DNA of 64,000 nucleotides. It comes from an uncultured Lachnospiraceae bacterium (GTDB taxonomy: Bacteria > Bacillota > Clostridia > Lachnospirales > Lachnospiraceae). The notes under the pieces were generated by a model, which did not search any database, was not told where the DNA came from, and saw only the letters and a program-made list of their open reading frames with translations. The first letter of the stretch is position 1; each line of letters begins with the position of its first letter. Made by a program: the position numbers and the translations under genes. Location of the stretch: contig CAJUBE010000005.1 in NCBI GenBank assembly GCA_910584725.1, positions 1 to 64,000 on the forward strand. Direction: 5' to 3'. This document shows, one piece after another, positions 25,509-34,469 of this stretch.

Positions 25509-26388
25509 CAATTGGGCCGGAAATGACTTCTCTCGCCACGTAGAGGGTGCTGTCGGGTCGGGCGTTCATGCTCCACTTGACTAAGGTCATAAGGCCCCGC
25601 TCAATTTCAATGCAGGTAATGCAGCGGGGATGTACGCAGCTTCCCGTGTTGTAGTAATTGGCGGGCTCGGTGGGCAGGATGGGACGGTGGGTGTGCCCGG
25701 TAATCAGGATACGGTGGTTTTCCTGCGCCCACTGGTCTAAGCGGGTTTCACATTTGTTTTTCACACGATAATTTTTGGCGGCGCTGGTAGGGTCGAGTAT
25801 GCCCAGATTTTCCAGCGGCCGCCAGATATAGCGGACGAGGAAACGGGAAAGGGGCCAGAGCGTAGAGTTTAACAGGCTTGCCTGATGCCCGTGCGTCAGA
25901 TAGAGCGTTACGTGAGACCTGCTGTTTGGCAGCAGGTCTGTGGTGAGAATGATTCCCTCATAAAAGGTGAGGGAAGGAAAAAGTGGCTGCATCTGTTGGG
26001 ACTGCGTACAGAAAAAAGTGCCGCAGCTTTTAGCGGGGTAGCCCTTTTTCCGTTTTACAATATCGTGGTTGCCGTAGAGAAGATACAGCCGATTCTCCTG
26101 ATAAAGCTGTTTGAAAAGCCAGAAGACATTGCTGTGCACATCAATGATATTTTTCATGCTTCTGTTTTCCCAGAGCTCATCCCCATCCCCCAGCTCGATA
26201 TAGGTAAAGCCCTGCCGGTAATAATGCTCCAGCGCGGCGAAGTACAGATGCTGGTTTTTCAGAAAATTGTCGGAGGAAGTTCCCATGCCTCTGTGGCAGT
26301 CGCTCATTAGGACATAGCGGGAGCGGTTTGAGAGAGGCAGGGCAGGGGCATTTTGAAAGGCGCGGTCAAGACGCGAGAAAGCGCTCAT
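25489..26388 (-). CDS. Calcineurin-like metallophosphoesterase
   Basis: 299 aa. All five metal-binding motifs are visible: SDCHRG, GDGDELWE, YGNHD, YLTHGHQ and ITGHTHRP, giving a dinuclear metal centre. The first motif has SDCH rather than the usual D-x-H. It shows no membrane segment. The gene lies 2 bp after the DUF4474 gene and is presumably co-transcribed with it. Related stand-alone enzymes hydrolyse phosphodiesters or UDP-diacylglucosamine-like substrates; the substrate here cannot be assigned. Confidence 0.85.
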   Translation of the reverse strand: MSAFSRLDRAFQNAPALPLSNRSRYVLMSDCHRGMGTSSDNFLKNQHLYFAALEHYYRQGFTYIELGDGDELWENRSMKNIIDVHSNVFWLFKQLYQENRLYLLYGNHDIVKRKKGYPAKSCGTFFCTQSQQMQPLFPSLTFYEGIILTTDLLPNSRSHVTLYLTHGHQASLLNSTLWPLSRFLVRYIWRPLENLGILDPTSAAKNYRVKNKCETRLDQWAQENHRILITGHTHRPILPTEPANYYNTGSCVHPRCITCIEIERGLMTLVKWSMNARPDSTLYVAREVISGPIAIHSAP

Positions 26389-26390
26389 AG

Positions 26391-27296
26391 TCAGCCCTCC
26401 CTGCGGCGGCGTTTGTGACAGCGCTTGTTAAAACGCCGTAGTCTGAGAAGCTTGCGAAAGGCAGCCGGGAGATAATAGTACAGGTACAGAACGCGGTCTT
26501 CCGTACAGAGGAACGGGCGGGTGACCCAGAGATAGAGCTTGCAGAAGAGTTTGTTTTTCCATTGGGAGAAGCGTCTCCAAAAGCGTGTCAGCAGATTGTA
26601 CTTTGTGGTATCCCTGTGGAAAACGAAGCAGACGCTGAGACCTCTGACTGACAGGCAGTCTTCCGGGCAGCCGGCACGTTTCAAGCCGTCCAGAAAGGCG
26701 GAGAGCATTTCTCTGTTGGGGAAACAGATGCAGGATTCCATGGTGAGGCAGGAGGGTCTGGAAAAGCACCCCACGAGAAAGGCGGTGAGCCACCAGTGGC
26801 GTTCGGAGTTGCAGATACACTCGTTTTCACATTTACAGAGCCGGAAAGAGCAGTCCAGCATTTCATTTTCTTCCGCGCAGGAAAACCATGCGTTTTTGTA
26901 ATCGCTCTCGGGAATGATGGAATCGGCGTGATAGATACCGATTTCCGCCCCGGTATTGATGCCGTACTGGCCTTTCCAGAACTCGATCAGCCAGGTTCTG
27001 CCCCGGTAGTCGAAATAGACCGGAAGGGAATCGAAAACCATTTGAAAACGGGGCGCCATATAGTCGTAGAGCCGGGTGTAACCGGCCTGCCGCTGGGGCG
27101 CGTCCACCGTGGAGGAAAAGAAGCCGCAGTCGCAGTGAAAATCATAGCCAAAGGGATATACCAGCTCGTTTAGAAGGGAACATTTGGTGCAGTAGTCCAT
27201 GGCATTGATTTTACAGATGATTTTTTTGCGCCGGCATTGAAAGAAGATACAGCCGAGAATGGCTGCGAGAAGTAAAGCAAAGAATAAAAGATACAT
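26391..27296 (-). CDS. DUF4474 domain-containing membrane-anchored protein
   Basis: 301 aa. One N-terminal hydrophobic helix (residues 2-20) anchors a domain I recognise as DUF4474: FDYRGRTWLIEFWKGQYGINTGAEIGIYHAD is its core. The rest is rich in Cys (about 18), with clusters CKCENECIC and CTKCSLL, and ends in a strongly basic tail (RRFNKRCHKRRRREG). The clustered Cys could bind metal or form disulfides. Function is not known. It lies immediately before the metallophosphoesterase, suggesting a joint role. Confidence 0.7.
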   Translation of the reverse strand: MYLLFFALLLAAILGCIFFQCRRKKIICKINAMDYCTKCSLLNELVYPFGYDFHCDCGFFSSTVDAPQRQAGYTRLYDYMAPRFQMVFDSLPVYFDYRGRTWLIEFWKGQYGINTGAEIGIYHADSIIPESDYKNAWFSCAEENEMLDCSFRLCKCENECICNSERHWWLTAFLVGCFSRPSCLTMESCICFPNREMLSAFLDGLKRAGCPEDCLSVRGLSVCFVFHRDTTKYNLLTRFWRRFSQWKNKLFCKLYLWVTRPFLCTEDRVLYLYYYLPAAFRKLLRLRRFNKRCHKRRRREG

Positions 27297-27428
27297 AACT
27301 TTATATCCTGTGTCGTTTTACTTTATTTTATGTCGAATACAGATAAATTGTTCGGCGAGAGCAGGTCATTTTGCCGGTGCCGGGACTGGAAATAATGCGG
27401 ATAGGTTATTTGGCCAAGCGAAGGCATG

Positions 27429-28376
27429 TCATTGGAGAAACAGACATGCCAGCGGCACCGTAACAAGGCTTAACACAGTCGTCAGAATGATGCCCTGCGA
27501 AATGGATTCCGTGTCCATATCCATCTGTTTGGCCAGCATGAGGGGCATGTTGGCGGCGGGAACCGCCACCATCAGGAGCATGGTGTTTAAAATCAGTCTG
27601 TGATCGAGGAACATGCGCATCAGCAAAACGCAGCCAATGGGCACGAGAATTTGCCGGAGCAGGGTAAAAGCATAGAGCTTCGGGTGGGAAAAAATGTCCC
27701 TCGGCGCCATCTGCGCCACGGAAACGCCCAGCACCAGCATGGATAAAAGGGTGGTAGCGCGTCCGGCATAAGAGAGGGTGGACGATATGATCACGGGCAC
27801 GGGGAAATTTCCCAGGTAAAACAGTATGGTGACTGCGGCGGATATCGTTCCCGCGTTGATGAGCTTTTTCAGGCGGCCGGAGGCAGGAGGTGCAGCGTCT
27901 CCGTCTGCTGTCTGCCCGGCGGCCCGCTGTAACAGGGAAATACCGAATGTATAGATCAGCAGATTAAAAAGCAGGTTAAAGATAGATACGAAAATCAGAG
28001 ATTCGCTGCCAAGCACCGCGGAGGCGAGTGGGATGCCGATAAAGCCGACGTTGCCAAAAACGGTCAGCATCTGATAGGCGTAGTGCAGGTTTTTTTGCAC
28101 GCGCAGAATATGGGGGAGCAGGAAGCCGAAAGCGATCAGGATGGCAAAAATAACGGAGTAGACGACTAACGCAATGCCAAGCTCCCGCAGGGACGCCTTG
28201 GGGCCGTCCTCCAGAGCGGAGCAGATTAGGAGCGCGGGGTTGGTGACGTTGATAATCAGGCCGGAAATTTGTTTGGAGCCTTCCTCCGAAATCATACCCC
28301 GCCGATAAAGGATCATGCCGATGCCGATCAGTATAAAGATGATAACCATCTGCTGTAATACAACTGTGATACTCAT
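27429..28376 (-). CDS. AEC-family (auxin efflux carrier-type) transporter
   Basis: 315 aa with ten hydrophobic helices in two five-helix halves. Family features: a Gly-rich first half (GLIINVTNPALLICSALEDG) and a C-terminal MLLMVAVPAANMPLMLAKQM block. Bacterial members move malate, other carboxylates or amino acids. It is transcribed divergently from the sugar kinase gene, sharing a 150-bp control region. Confidence 0.85.
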   Translation of the reverse strand: MSITVVLQQMVIIFILIGIGMILYRRGMISEEGSKQISGLIINVTNPALLICSALEDGPKASLRELGIALVVYSVIFAILIAFGFLLPHILRVQKNLHYAYQMLTVFGNVGFIGIPLASAVLGSESLIFVSIFNLLFNLLIYTFGISLLQRAAGQTADGDAAPPASGRLKKLINAGTISAAVTILFYLGNFPVPVIISSTLSYAGRATTLLSMLVLGVSVAQMAPRDIFSHPKLYAFTLLRQILVPIGCVLLMRMFLDHRLILNTMLLMVAVPAANMPLMLAKQMDMDTESISQGIILTTVLSLVTVPLACLFLQ

Positions 28377-28414
28377 TGATGTGTGCCTCTTTTCCTAAAA
28401 TTTAAACAGTTTCC

Positions 28415-28467
28415 ATTGTAGCACGTTTTCATTCTGAATGGAAATCAGAAAAGAAAACTGCTACAAT
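28415..28467. promoter_or_regulatory. Divergent promoter region with central dyad
   Basis: Both strands carry a -10 TACAAT: plus at 28462-28467 and minus at plus coordinates 28415-28420. Between them lies an imperfect palindrome, TTTCATTC-T-GAATGGAAA (28427-28444), in the spacer or -35 zone of both promoters. Neither -35 is strong. The layout suggests one regulator controlling the AEC transporter and the kinase together. Confidence 0.5.
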
Positions 28468-28525
28468 AAAAAATGAGGGTTCAATGAACATGTGGACATG
28501 TTTGCAGGACTCATGGAGACAAATT

Positions 28526-29449
28526 ATGATTTATACAGTGACTTTTAATCCGTCTTTGGACTATATTGTTTCTATGCATAACTTTGCCATGGGAAGGACA
28601 AACCGCACGACCGGAGAACGGTTGTTCCCCGGCGGTAAAGGCATCAATGTCTCAATTGTGCTGTGCAATCTTGGGATAGAAAATACGGCGCTTGGTTTTG
28701 TCGCCGGATTTACGGGGGAAAAGATTGAGAGGGAAACGGCGGCTATGGGACTGCGCACCGATTTTATCCGTGTCGATAACGGGTTTTCCAGAATTAATGT
28801 CAAATTGAAGGACTATGATGGCACGGAAATTAACGGCATGGGACCGGATATTACGGAGAATTGTGTGGAACAGCTCTATGGGCAGCTGGATCAGCTGCGG
28901 GCGGGGGATGTTCTTGTTCTGGCGGGCAGTATTCCCAAATGTCTGCCCGACTCCATCTACAGCGATATTTTAAGGCGATTTTTCGGAAGGGGTATTCTGT
29001 TTGTGGTCGATGCTACAAGGGAGCTGCTTGTAAATGTGCTGCAGTACCGGCCGTTTCTTGTGAAACCGAACAATCACGAGCTGGGAGAAATCTTCGGCGT
29101 GGAGCTGCGCACAAGACAGGAAGTGATTCCCTATGCGCGAAAGCTGCAGGAAATGGGGGCGGAGAACGTGCTCGTATCCATGTCCGGTCAGGGCGCGGTT
29201 TTGATGGATGCGGCGGGGGATGTGCACGAGCTTCCGGCGCCGGAAGGGACGCTGGTCAACGCTGTGGGGGCGGGAGACTCCATGGTAGCCGGATTTCTGG
29301 CGGGATGGATGCAGAATGAAGATTATGGACATGCATTCCGCATGGGAATTTCCGCGGGAAGCGCCAGCGCGTTTTCTGAATTTCTGGCCACGCGTGAAGA
29401 GGTGGAGGCGGTATATGAAGGCATAATGCATGAGAAGGCGGAAAGATAA
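28526..29449 (+). CDS. PfkB-family hexose-phosphate kinase (1-phosphofructokinase / tagatose-6-phosphate kinase type)
   Basis: 307 aa. PfkB signatures: FNPSLDYIV at the start, GGKGINVSIVLCNLG, and the C-terminal NAVGAGDSMVAGFLAGW with catalytic Asp. The same subfamily contains FruK (fructose-1-phosphate to fructose-1,6-bisphosphate) and LacC (tagatose-6-phosphate). FruK is the commoner annotation, but no fructose PTS is adjacent and the neighbourhood is devoted to galactosides, so LacC-like activity remains possible. ATG 28526 has GGAG upstream. Glycerol kinase follows after 61 bp. Confidence 0.8.
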   Translation: MIYTVTFNPSLDYIVSMHNFAMGRTNRTTGERLFPGGKGINVSIVLCNLGIENTALGFVAGFTGEKIERETAAMGLRTDFIRVDNGFSRINVKLKDYDGTEINGMGPDITENCVEQLYGQLDQLRAGDVLVLAGSIPKCLPDSIYSDILRRFFGRGILFVVDATRELLVNVLQYRPFLVKPNNHELGEIFGVELRTRQEVIPYARKLQEMGAENVLVSMSGQGAVLMDAAGDVHELPAPEGTLVNAVGAGDSMVAGFLAGWMQNEDYGHAFRMGISAGSASAFSEFLATREEVEAVYEGIMHEKAER

Positions 29450-29510
29450 CTATAGACGAACGGCCGCCGGATATTATATACTAAATAAAGTTATTTGGCA
29501 GGAGGTAAGG

Positions 29511-31007
29511 ATGCAACGCTATATCATGGCTCTGGATCAGGGAACGACCAGCTCCCGCTGCATTTTGTTTGATAAAAGGGGTAATATCTGCAGCATGGCG
29601 CAGAAGGAGTTTACCCAGATTTACCCGCAGGCAGGCTGGGTGGAGCATAATCCCCGCGAAATATGGGCGTCCCAGCTTGCGGTGGCGATTGAGGCGATGG
29701 CGGGGATCGGCGCGGATGCCTCGTGCCTGGCGGGCATCGGCATCACCAACCAGCGGGAGACGACGATTGTGTGGGACAGGGAAACCGGCGAACCGGTGTA
29801 CAATGCAATCGTGTGGCAGTGCCGCAGGACGGCGGAATTTATTGACGGATTGAAGGCGCAGGGCCATGCGGAAACGATACGGGCGAAGACAGGGCTGGTG
29901 CCTGACGCTTATTTTTCGGGAAGCAAGATCGCCTGGATTCTGGATCATGTGGAGGGGGCGCGGGAGAGAGCGGAGCGTGGAGAACTGTTGTTCGGCACGG
30001 TGGATTCCTGGCTGATTTGGAATATGACGAAGGGTGCGGTGCACGCTACGGATTACACCAATGCCTCCCGCACCATGCTGTATAATATTCACACGCTGGA
30101 GTGGGATGAGGAGCTTCTCTCCATGCTGCGGATTCCTCGCCGAATGCTGCCGGAGGTGAAGCCCTCGGGGACGGTGTTCGGTGAGAGCGACGCGAGTATT
30201 TTCGGTGCGCCCGTTCCCATCGCGGGGGCGGCGGGCGACCAGCAGGCGGCGCTTTTCGGTCAGTGCTGTTTCGAGCCCGGCCAGGTGAAAAATACATACG
30301 GTACGGGATGCTTTCTCCTGATGCATACGGGCGGAGAGGCGATTGCTTCCGGGAGCGGCCTGCTCACCACAATGGCGGCGGGGAATACTTTGGAACCGTC
30401 GTATGCGCTGGAGGGCAGCGTGTTTGTGGCAGGCGCGGCGGTACAGTGGATGCGGGACGAGATGCGGATGATGAAAATAGCGCAGCATTCCGAAAAATAT
30501 GCCATGCGCGTGCCTGATACAAACGGGGTTTATGTGGTTCCCGCCTTTGTGGGCATGGGGACGCCCTACTGGAATCCTTACGCGCGAGGCACGGTGGTGG
30601 GTATTACACGCGGCTGCCAGAAGGAGCATTTTGTGCGGGCGGTGTTGGAGTCCATTGCCTACCAGTCCATGGATGTGCTGAAGGCGATGGAGAAGGACGC
30701 AGGGATTCCGTTCCGTGAACTGAAGGTGGACGGCGGCGCCAGCGCCAACGATTTTCTGATGCAGTTTCAGGCGGATATCACGGGACGGGCGGTGCACCGT
30801 CCGAGCTGTATCGAGACGACGGCTCTTGGCGCGGCATATCTTGCCGGACTTTCGGTGGGATATTGGAAGGATAAAGAGGAGATCAGCGAAAACTGGCAGC
30901 TCGGAAAGCGGTTTGACGCGGCGATGGAAGAAAAGACAAGGAAACAGCTTGTAAAAGGATGGAAACGGGCCGTCAGATGCGCGCTGGCGTGGGCGGAGGA
31001 TTCGTGA
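29511..31007 (+). CDS. glpK: Glycerol kinase
   Basis: 498 aa, the normal length. It phosphorylates glycerol to glycerol-3-phosphate with ATP. FGGY-family landmarks: ALDQGTTSSRCILFD, GITNQRETT, WQCRRTAEFI, DSWLIWN, GAAGDQQAALFGQ, NTYGTGCFLL and the signature LKVDGGASANDFLMQFQADI. ATG 29511 follows GGCAGGAGG. There is no glpF or glpD next to it. A strong terminator follows, so it probably closes a short operon with the PfkB kinase. Confidence 0.93.
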   Translation: MQRYIMALDQGTTSSRCILFDKRGNICSMAQKEFTQIYPQAGWVEHNPREIWASQLAVAIEAMAGIGADASCLAGIGITNQRETTIVWDRETGEPVYNAIVWQCRRTAEFIDGLKAQGHAETIRAKTGLVPDAYFSGSKIAWILDHVEGARERAERGELLFGTVDSWLIWNMTKGAVHATDYTNASRTMLYNIHTLEWDEELLSMLRIPRRMLPEVKPSGTVFGESDASIFGAPVPIAGAAGDQQAALFGQCCFEPGQVKNTYGTGCFLLMHTGGEAIASGSGLLTTMAAGNTLEPSYALEGSVFVAGAAVQWMRDEMRMMKIAQHSEKYAMRVPDTNGVYVVPAFVGMGTPYWNPYARGTVVGITRGCQKEHFVRAVLESIAYQSMDVLKAMEKDAGIPFRELKVDGGASANDFLMQFQADITGRAVHRPSCIETTALGAAYLAGLSVGYWKDKEEISENWQLGKRFDAAMEEKTRKQLVKGWKRAVRCALAWAEDS

Positions 31008-31021
31008 TAACAATGAGCGGG

Positions 31022-31072
31022 GCCTGCATGGAAGTGTAATTAATTTAATTACATTTTCATGCAGGCGTTTTC
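31022..31072 (+). terminator. Intrinsic terminator of glpK
   Basis: A long hairpin of about 20 bp: GCCTGCATG pairs with CATGCAGGC and GTGTAATT with AATTACAT, followed by GTTTTCT. Confidence 0.85.
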
Positions 31073-31255
31073 TATTATGGGATCACATTTTATGATGGAA
31101 AAAGGTGGCGGCAGGTGGTAAAAAATCTGCTCCTGATTACAAAAAATGACACCTGCAGGCCATATTTGCTCCGTATATAATAAATATAGGATATCCGAAC
31201 AGATGAAACTAACATAACAGGCAGTAAGTAAAAATATAGAATGGGAGGAGTTATC

Positions 31256-32623
31256 ATGGCAAACAGATTTGGAAGATTTGCGGCATTGGGAATGACAGCA
31301 GCTATTGCCGTCGGCATGCTGACAGGATGTGGAGAACAGCAGGCGGCTCCGGCACAGGAAAACGCGGTGCCGCAGACGGAAAACGCGGCAGAGACGGGGA
31401 AAGAGGAGAATGAAACAGGGAATCAGGCAGCGACTGCCAGTGAGCAGACGCTGGAAGTAGAAGTGATATACACAGGAGAACCGCTTGAGCAGTTTCGCGG
31501 TATTATGGATGACTTCACAGCGCAGACGGGTATCGGCATCGAACTGGTTACACCCGGATCAGACTATGAGGCTGTGATGAAGACGAGAATGGCATCGGGA
31601 GAAATGCCGGATGTCTTTGTAACTCACGGATGGTCCATTGCGAGATATAAAGAGTATCTGACACCGCTAAACACAGAGGCGTGGTACGGAAAGATTGACG
31701 AGTCAATTCTTTCGATTATTTCGGATGACGACGAGGCGATTTATGTGTTGCCGATTACGCAGGAGGTTAACGGGATTGTATATAACAAAACCGCGCTTGA
31801 GAATGCAGGCGTAAAAGCGGAGGACATCCGTACGATGGAAGACTTTGGTGAGGCCTGCGAGATGGTGAAAAACTCCGGTGTGGCGCCGATTCATATCGGA
31901 GGAAAGGATACATGGACTGCGGCAGTACTTTATAATGCCATAGCGCCGGCATTTTATACGGCGGAGGGGTGCAGATACCCTTCGGGTGATGCGCTGAAAG
32001 ACGGCAGCTTTGACTGGGATACGAATGGCGGCTATGCGCTGGCGGAGATTGCGGAAATGGTAGAGAAAGGATACTTTAATGCGGATCTGATCACGGCGGA
32101 CAATGCAGCGACGCTCACGGCGATCGGGGAAGGCACGGCCGCATTCAATACCGACGTAAAAATTGCCAATGTGGTAAATATTGCGCCGGAAGCACAGCTT
32201 GGTATCATGCCGATTCCTTCCACTTCGGAGGACGGGAAGTCCGAGTACATGATCGGAGAGGGAAGCTGCTTCGGTATCTGGAAGGATACGGAGAAGATGG
32301 ATGCGGCAAAACAACTGTTAAGTTTTCTGGCTGAGCCGGAGACGGCGAACCGCGTGATGGAAGCGGATGGCGGCCTTCCCGCACTGGAAGGTATGGGTAC
32401 GGAAAATGTAACTTATAAGGCCTTTGTGGAAAGCCAGAGCGCTTTTGAGGGAGATATTTATTATGATAACCTGTTTGACAGGGAGTATTTCCCGACAGGC
32501 ATGTTTAACGCGATGGCGGATGCGGTTATTGAGGTGTTTATGGATCCGGGTGATGGCGGCGTAGATGCCGGTGTGCAGCAGCTCAAGACCAACTATCTGG
32601 ATAAATACGGGATTTCAGAGTAA
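31256..32623 (+). CDS. Sugar ABC transporter, solute-binding lipoprotein
   Basis: 455 aa. Signal peptide with lipobox MLTGCGEQ, a 40-residue Gln/Glu/Ala linker, then a family-1 binding fold (LEVEVIYTGEPLEQFRGIMDDFTAQTGIGIELVTPGSDYEAVMKTRMASGEMPDVFV). ATG 31256 follows GGGAGGAG. It feeds the next two permeases. The downstream GH4 alpha-galactosidase, and a YesM/YesN pair and GH36 enzyme beyond it, suggest an alpha-galactoside such as melibiose or raffinose as ligand; that is inference from context. Confidence 0.88.
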   Translation: MANRFGRFAALGMTAAIAVGMLTGCGEQQAAPAQENAVPQTENAAETGKEENETGNQAATASEQTLEVEVIYTGEPLEQFRGIMDDFTAQTGIGIELVTPGSDYEAVMKTRMASGEMPDVFVTHGWSIARYKEYLTPLNTEAWYGKIDESILSIISDDDEAIYVLPITQEVNGIVYNKTALENAGVKAEDIRTMEDFGEACEMVKNSGVAPIHIGGKDTWTAAVLYNAIAPAFYTAEGCRYPSGDALKDGSFDWDTNGGYALAEIAEMVEKGYFNADLITADNAATLTAIGEGTAAFNTDVKIANVVNIAPEAQLGIMPIPSTSEDGKSEYMIGEGSCFGIWKDTEKMDAAKQLLSFLAEPETANRVMEADGGLPALEGMGTENVTYKAFVESQSAFEGDIYYDNLFDREYFPTGMFNAMADAVIEVFMDPGDGGVDAGVQQLKTNYLDKYGISE

Positions 32624-32686
32624 ACGGAAATTGAGGATTGGCAGAGCGCATCACGTATACAATGTAGACAGAGAGTGTGAAAAGAT

Positions 32687-33556
32687 ATGGATAAAAGAAC
32701 TGCGAAAATGAACTGCTTTTATATACCGGCCGTCTGCCTGATATTGTTTTTTGTAATCAGGCCCTTTGGGGAAACAATTTATATCTCTTTTTGCAGATGG
32801 AATGGTTATTCTCCAAATAAGGTTTTTGCAGGTATTCGTAATTATACGGATATGCTATCGGATAAACGGCTCTTGACGGCGCTTATCAATACCATTATAT
32901 ATGGATTTGGTTCCACGCTGTTACAGAACCTGATCGGAATGGCGGCGGCGTTTTTTGTGAATTCCCGGTTTAAAGGGAACAGTCTGGTACGAGTAGTTCT
33001 CTATCTGCCGATTATGATATCCGGCCTGATTATGGGGTATATTATGTACTTTTTCCTGACCTATGACAGAGGGGTTCTGAATGAACTGATGGGGATATTT
33101 GGAAAAGAGGCGGTGGACTGGCTTGCGGATGGCAGGCGTGGTGTCGTGTTTATCACACTGATTAATTCCTGGCAGTTTGCCGGATATTCCATGATCATAT
33201 ACCTCTCGGGAATACAAAATATTCCGCAGATGTATGTGGAAGCTGCGGCGATCGACGGGGCGGGCCGGGCTGCCCGCTTCCGTTACATCACGCTGCCTAT
33301 GCTGGTTCCCGCAATGACAAATGCGGTGGTAATCAATCTGATTGGAGGGCTCAAGCTGTTTGATGGTATTATTTCTCTGACAAACGGAGGGCCCAATTAC
33401 ACAACACATTCCATGATGACGTATTTAAACAGCCAGTATTTTATGTCGGAAAAAGCAGGATATGCATCGGCGATAGGTATTGTGACCTTCGTCATGATAA
33501 TGGCTTTTTCTCTGGTGAGCAACCGGTATTTTGAGAGAAAAATGCAGGATATGTAG
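32687..33556 (+). CDS. Sugar ABC transporter permease, MalF/UgpA type
   Basis: 289 aa, six helices. EAA loop YVEAAAIDGAGRAARFRYITLPMLVP and the SLTNGGPNYTTHSM signature after it. It lies 63 bp after the binding protein. It pairs with the permease that starts 58 bp downstream. Confidence 0.9.
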   Translation: MDKRTAKMNCFYIPAVCLILFFVIRPFGETIYISFCRWNGYSPNKVFAGIRNYTDMLSDKRLLTALINTIIYGFGSTLLQNLIGMAAAFFVNSRFKGNSLVRVVLYLPIMISGLIMGYIMYFFLTYDRGVLNELMGIFGKEAVDWLADGRRGVVFITLINSWQFAGYSMIIYLSGIQNIPQMYVEAAAIDGAGRAARFRYITLPMLVPAMTNAVVINLIGGLKLFDGIISLTNGGPNYTTHSMMTYLNSQYFMSEKAGYASAIGIVTFVMIMAFSLVSNRYFERKMQDM

Positions 33557-33614
33557 ACTACGGGCAGGAAATGGCGCCGCGTGCTGCGGGGTTTTGGGAA
33601 AACAGAAGGAACGG

Positions 33615-34454
33615 GTGAGGCGATTGCGTGTAAAGAGTAATTTAAGGAAAAATTGGTGGAAATATCTGGTGGCAATAGTTGTTATGGCAGTATATCTGCT
33701 GCCGATTTATGTGGTGGCGGTCACTTCTCTGAAACCGGTGACTGACCATTCGTCAAGGCTGCTTCCGCCGGCAGAACTTTATTGGGAAAACTATAGAAAG
33801 GTATTTCAACACAGCCATATATTGAACGCGATGAAAAATTCCCTTATTATTACGGCGGGAACCGTGCTTGTGGTAGTGATAACTGGCTGTCTGGCGGCCT
33901 ATCCCATGGCGAGAAATAAGAACCGCATCAGTAAGGCGGTAAAAATATTTGTACTGGGCGTCATGATGGTACCGGGGATGTCCATGGTGGTAGGTATTTA
34001 CTCAACGCTTGTCTCCATTGGGGCCGTCAATACTTACTGGGGGATTATTGCTGTCGGTGCGGCGCTGGGACTGCCAGTGGCGATTTATATGTATGCCAAC
34101 TTTATCACGGCGATACCGGTGTCTCTGGACGAAGCAGCTTACATGGATGGCGCCGGAAACCTGAGAACCTTTTTTTCGGTCATTCTGCCGCAGCTTAAAC
34201 CTGTCACCGCTTCGGTGGTATTGATGCAGGCGATCACGAGCTGGAACGAGTATGGATATTCCCTTTATGTTCTGCAGAAAAAGGAAATGTACAATGTGAC
34301 GTTGACGGTCAAGCAGTTCTTCGGGGAACAAATGATGGATTTAAACGGAGCGGCAGCCTGTGCGGTGGTAGCGATTTTCCCGGTGATTGTTGTCTACCTG
34401 TTCCTGCAAAAATATTTTGTGCAAGGCGCTATGGACAGTGCCGTGAAGGGATAG
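33615..34454 (+). CDS. Sugar ABC transporter permease, MalG/UgpE type
   Basis: 279 aa, six helices. EAA loop LDEAAYMDGAGNLRTFFSVILPQLKP. The frame is open from 33531, but GTG 33615 is preferred because AAGGAA precedes it and the first helix follows soon after (WWKYLVAIVVMAVYLLPIYVVAV). No ATPase gene accompanies the pair. The GH4 enzyme starts 15 bp after its stop. Confidence 0.87.
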   Translation: MRRLRVKSNLRKNWWKYLVAIVVMAVYLLPIYVVAVTSLKPVTDHSSRLLPPAELYWENYRKVFQHSHILNAMKNSLIITAGTVLVVVITGCLAAYPMARNKNRISKAVKIFVLGVMMVPGMSMVVGIYSTLVSIGAVNTYWGIIAVGAALGLPVAIYMYANFITAIPVSLDEAAYMDGAGNLRTFFSVILPQLKPVTASVVLMQAITSWNEYGYSLYVLQKKEMYNVTLTVKQFFGEQMMDLNGAAACAVVAIFPVIVVYLFLQKYFVQGAMDSAVKG

Positions 34455-34469
34455 AAAGGATTGAAAAAA

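Noticed and set aside
29481..31013. 510-codon open frame on the minus strand opposite glpK
   Set aside because: It is the shadow of glycerol kinase. The product is Arg/His/Pro-rich with no domain, and glpK is unmistakable on the plus strand.
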